Assembly (NCBI RefSeq): GCF_041206865.1
Contig: NZ_JBGEDP010000001.1
Span: 5,146,001-5,210,000, forward strand
DNA: 64,000 nt
Direction of reading: 5' to 3'
From: Mycobacterium sp. HUMS_12744610
GTDB taxonomy: Bacteria > Actinomycetota > Actinomycetes > Mycobacteriales > Mycobacteriaceae
Below, in pieces: positions 62,552 through 64,000 of this stretch. The notes under the pieces are model-generated. The model saw only the letters and a program-made list of their open reading frames with translations, was not told the origin of the DNA and did not search any database. Made by a program: the position numbers and the translations under genes. Each line of letters begins with the position of its first letter. The stretch's first letter is position 1.

Positions 62552-62581
62552 AGGATAGCCCGGCCACCCGCGGTCGGCCAA
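62552..62581 (-). promoter_or_regulatory. Promoter of rplJL
   Basis: Minus strand TTGGCC (62576-62581), 18-bp spacer, TATCCT (62552-62557). It has a TAnnnT -10. The predicted start near 62545 lies just after the ROK gene, giving a long leader. Confidence 0.5.
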
Positions 62582-62629
62582 AACGGCGCGATACGCCGGG
62601 GACCGCCGCCCAGGGGCTCACCGCGGAAC

Positions 62630-63565
62630 TCACGCCGCGGCGGGGGGCCGGTCCAGCGTGGCGAGCCGGGCCGCGCCGACCAGACCCGCCTCCCCACCGA
62701 GCTCCGCGGGCACCAACCGCAAGCCGGCCAGGAAGTCCAGGCCGGCGTAGCCGGCCAGCGCCGCCCGCAGCGGCTCGAAGAGCAGGGGACCCGATTTCGC
62801 GACCCCTCCCCCGACGACGACCAGGTCCAGGTCGCACACCGCGGCCACCGAGGCGATCATCGCCGCCAGCGCGGTGGTGCCCCTGCGAAAGGCTTGCTGC
62901 GCCAACGGATCCCCGGCCGCCGCCGCGGCGGCCAGACCCCTGGCGCCGGTGCCGGGCGGCGCGGACCAGCCGTGTGCCCGCGCCCAGCGCACCATCGAGG
63001 GTCCCGACGCCACGGTCTCGACGCAGCCGTGGCCGCCGCACGTGCAGGGCCGCCCGTCCTGTTCGACCACCACATGACCGACGTGCCCGGCGTTACCGGT
63101 GCGCCCGGCATACGGCACGCCGTCGAGCACCAGCCCGCCGCCCACGCCGGTGGAGACCACCATGCCCAGCATGAAGCGCGCCCCGCGCCCCGCGCCGCGC
63201 CAGTGCTCGCCCAGCGCCATGCAGATGCCGTCGCCACCCAACCGCACCGGCACGCCGGGCGCCCCGGGAATCAGGGCCGCGACCCGGTCGCGCAGCGGGA
63301 AGCGCTGCCAGCAGCTGATGTTGATGGGGCTGACGGTGCCGCGGTGAACGTCGACGGGGCCGGCCGACGCGATGCCGACGGCGCCGACGGGAGCGTCGGC
63401 CACGCGCTGCACGTCGGCGATTGCCGCGGCGACGGCGTCCCACACCGATTCGGCGACCCCGTCGGTGGGGGTGGGCCGCACCGCGGTGTGCACCAGCGCG
63501 CCGGCGGCGTCGGCCAGCCCGGCGGCGATCTTGGTGCCCCCGATGTCCAGGCAGAGGGTGTACAT
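62630..63565 (-). CDS. ROK-family sugar kinase (glucokinase-like)
   Basis: 311 residues from the ATG at 63565 (MYTLCLDIGGTKIAAGLADA). ATP-binding DIGGTK, the catalytic-site region RLGGDGICMALGEHWRGAGR, GNAGHVGHVVVEQDGRPCTC with the ROK zinc motif CxCGxxGCxE completed by GGHGCVETVASG, and LDLVVVGGGVAKSGPLLFEP. It phosphorylates a hexose, probably glucose or N-acyl sugar. A longer upstream frame overlaps the preceding gene and was not used. It lies 5 bp after that gene, so the two are co-transcribed. Confidence 0.88.
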   Translation of the reverse strand: MYTLCLDIGGTKIAAGLADAAGALVHTAVRPTPTDGVAESVWDAVAAAIADVQRVADAPVGAVGIASAGPVDVHRGTVSPINISCWQRFPLRDRVAALIPGAPGVPVRLGGDGICMALGEHWRGAGRGARFMLGMVVSTGVGGGLVLDGVPYAGRTGNAGHVGHVVVEQDGRPCTCGGHGCVETVASGPSMVRWARAHGWSAPPGTGARGLAAAAAAGDPLAQQAFRRGTTALAAMIASVAAVCDLDLVVVGGGVAKSGPLLFEPLRAALAGYAGLDFLAGLRLVPAELGGEAGLVGAARLATLDRPPAAA

Positions 63566-63570
63566 CGCGC

Positions 63571-64000
63571 TCAGTGCCGGTGGGTGTTGTCGGGTTGGCG
63601 CGGGTCCCCGGGATGCTCGTAGCCGGGCGCCAGCCGGACCAGCGCCGCCCGGCGCTCGTCCAGCCAGATCCGGAAGGCGCGGCGGCGCGCGGCGCCCCGC
63701 AGATGCTCGGCGATCGCGCACCGCACCTCCGCCAGCGGCGGGCCGACCACTGCGGGGGCCCGCCAGCCGTGCCGGGCGGGGGCCGGCGCGGCGAACCGCA
63801 GCGGGTTGCGGGCGTGGTAGGCGGCGACGTCGTCGTCGGTCACCGCGACCCCGGCGGTGACGTCGGCGAACAGCGCGCGGGCGCGCGGATCGGCCAGCGC
63901 GGCGGCGGCGACGCTGCCGATCTCCAGCCGGGCCGCGGCGTCGGGCAGCAGCTCCCCCTCGGTCGGGGCGCCACCCGCGGTGAGCCCGCGCGCGGCGGCC
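63571..64000 (-). CDS. Unknown protein, C-terminal part only (5' end outside window)
   Basis: The last 143 codons are present. Readable blocks are LLPDAAARLEIGSVAAAALA, VTDDDVAAYHARNPLRFAAP and RRRAFRIWLDERRAALVRLA PGYEHPGDP. The DDDVxxYxxxNPxxF followed by a helical RRRxFxxWLDERR block recalls the regions flanking the catalytic domain of SurA/parvulin-type folding factors. M. tuberculosis annotates the gene at this place as FabD2 (Rv0649), for which I see no acyltransferase motif here. I do not assign a function. The stop is 5 bp before the ROK start. Confidence 0.6.
   Translation of the reverse strand, partial: AAARGLTAGGAPTEGELLPDAAARLEIGSVAAAALADPRARALFADVTAGVAVTDDDVAAYHARNPLRFAAPAPARHGWRAPAVVGPPLAEVRCAIAEHLRGAARRRAFRIWLDERRAALVRLAPGYEHPGDPRQPDNTHRH

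Overview
The window is chromosomal DNA from a high-GC actinomycete and almost certainly a Mycobacterium. The supporting evidence is a PE-family protein, a complete mycofactocin cluster, a mycobacterial RpoB/RpoC pair with an mkl (MceG) ATPase upstream, F420/luciferase-type and fatty-acid degradation genes, and a gene order that mirrors the rpoB to rplO region of M. tuberculosis (inverted here, compared from memory). RpoB and EF-Tu look like those of slow growers, with the M. avium complex a plausible guess; that species call is inference.

Layout. 1-1626: the 3'-truncated signal peptide peptidase sppA and a luciferase-like oxidoreductase. 1636-5935 (minus): spc-type ribosomal genes rplN, rplX, rplE, rpsZ, rpsH, rplF, rplR, rpsE, rpmD, rplO; rplF carries a frameshift. 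6438-16357: an accessory insert between the rplN promoter and the sulfatase locus. It holds a SWIM/SNF2 helicase (frameshifted), an antitoxin remnant, an ERCC4 nuclease fused to an Lsr2-like tail, and a four-deep nest of insertion sequences (IS3 > IS30 > IS1380 > IS256) whose junctions can be resolved to the base. 16358-20616 (minus): sulfatase atsA, a DUF4436 membrane protein and the formylglycine-generating enzyme that matures sulfatases. 20793-26226 (minus): the S10 operon rpsJ to rpsQ. 26688-28402: a small unknown gene and a PE gene.

28436-38785: mycofactocin biosynthesis (mftA, B, C, D, E, F, G, mftR) with a mycofactocin-coupled SDR, a ferredoxin reductase and a DUF2332 gene. The 29-residue precursor mftA lies at 34916-35005. 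39035-43369 (minus): the str operon rpsL, rpsG, fusA, tuf. 43627-50292: TetR regulator, two tandem DUF3060 secreted proteins, a lipid-catabolism block (two crotonases, PaaX-type regulator, FadE8-like dehydrogenase) and endonuclease IV. 50494-57988: rpoC and rpoB. 58392-64000: mkl, a carotenoid oxygenase and a TetR gene that have both lost their 5' ends at one deletion scar, rplL/rplJ with a structured leader, a ROK sugar kinase and a partial unknown gene.

Most of the window is translation and transcription core machinery in co-oriented operons. Accessory content is concentrated in the 6.4-16.3 kb insert. That insert (helicase + nuclease + IS nest) is the best candidate for something not described before. 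Two single-locus frameshifts (rplF, helicase) may be sequencing errors and should be checked first.
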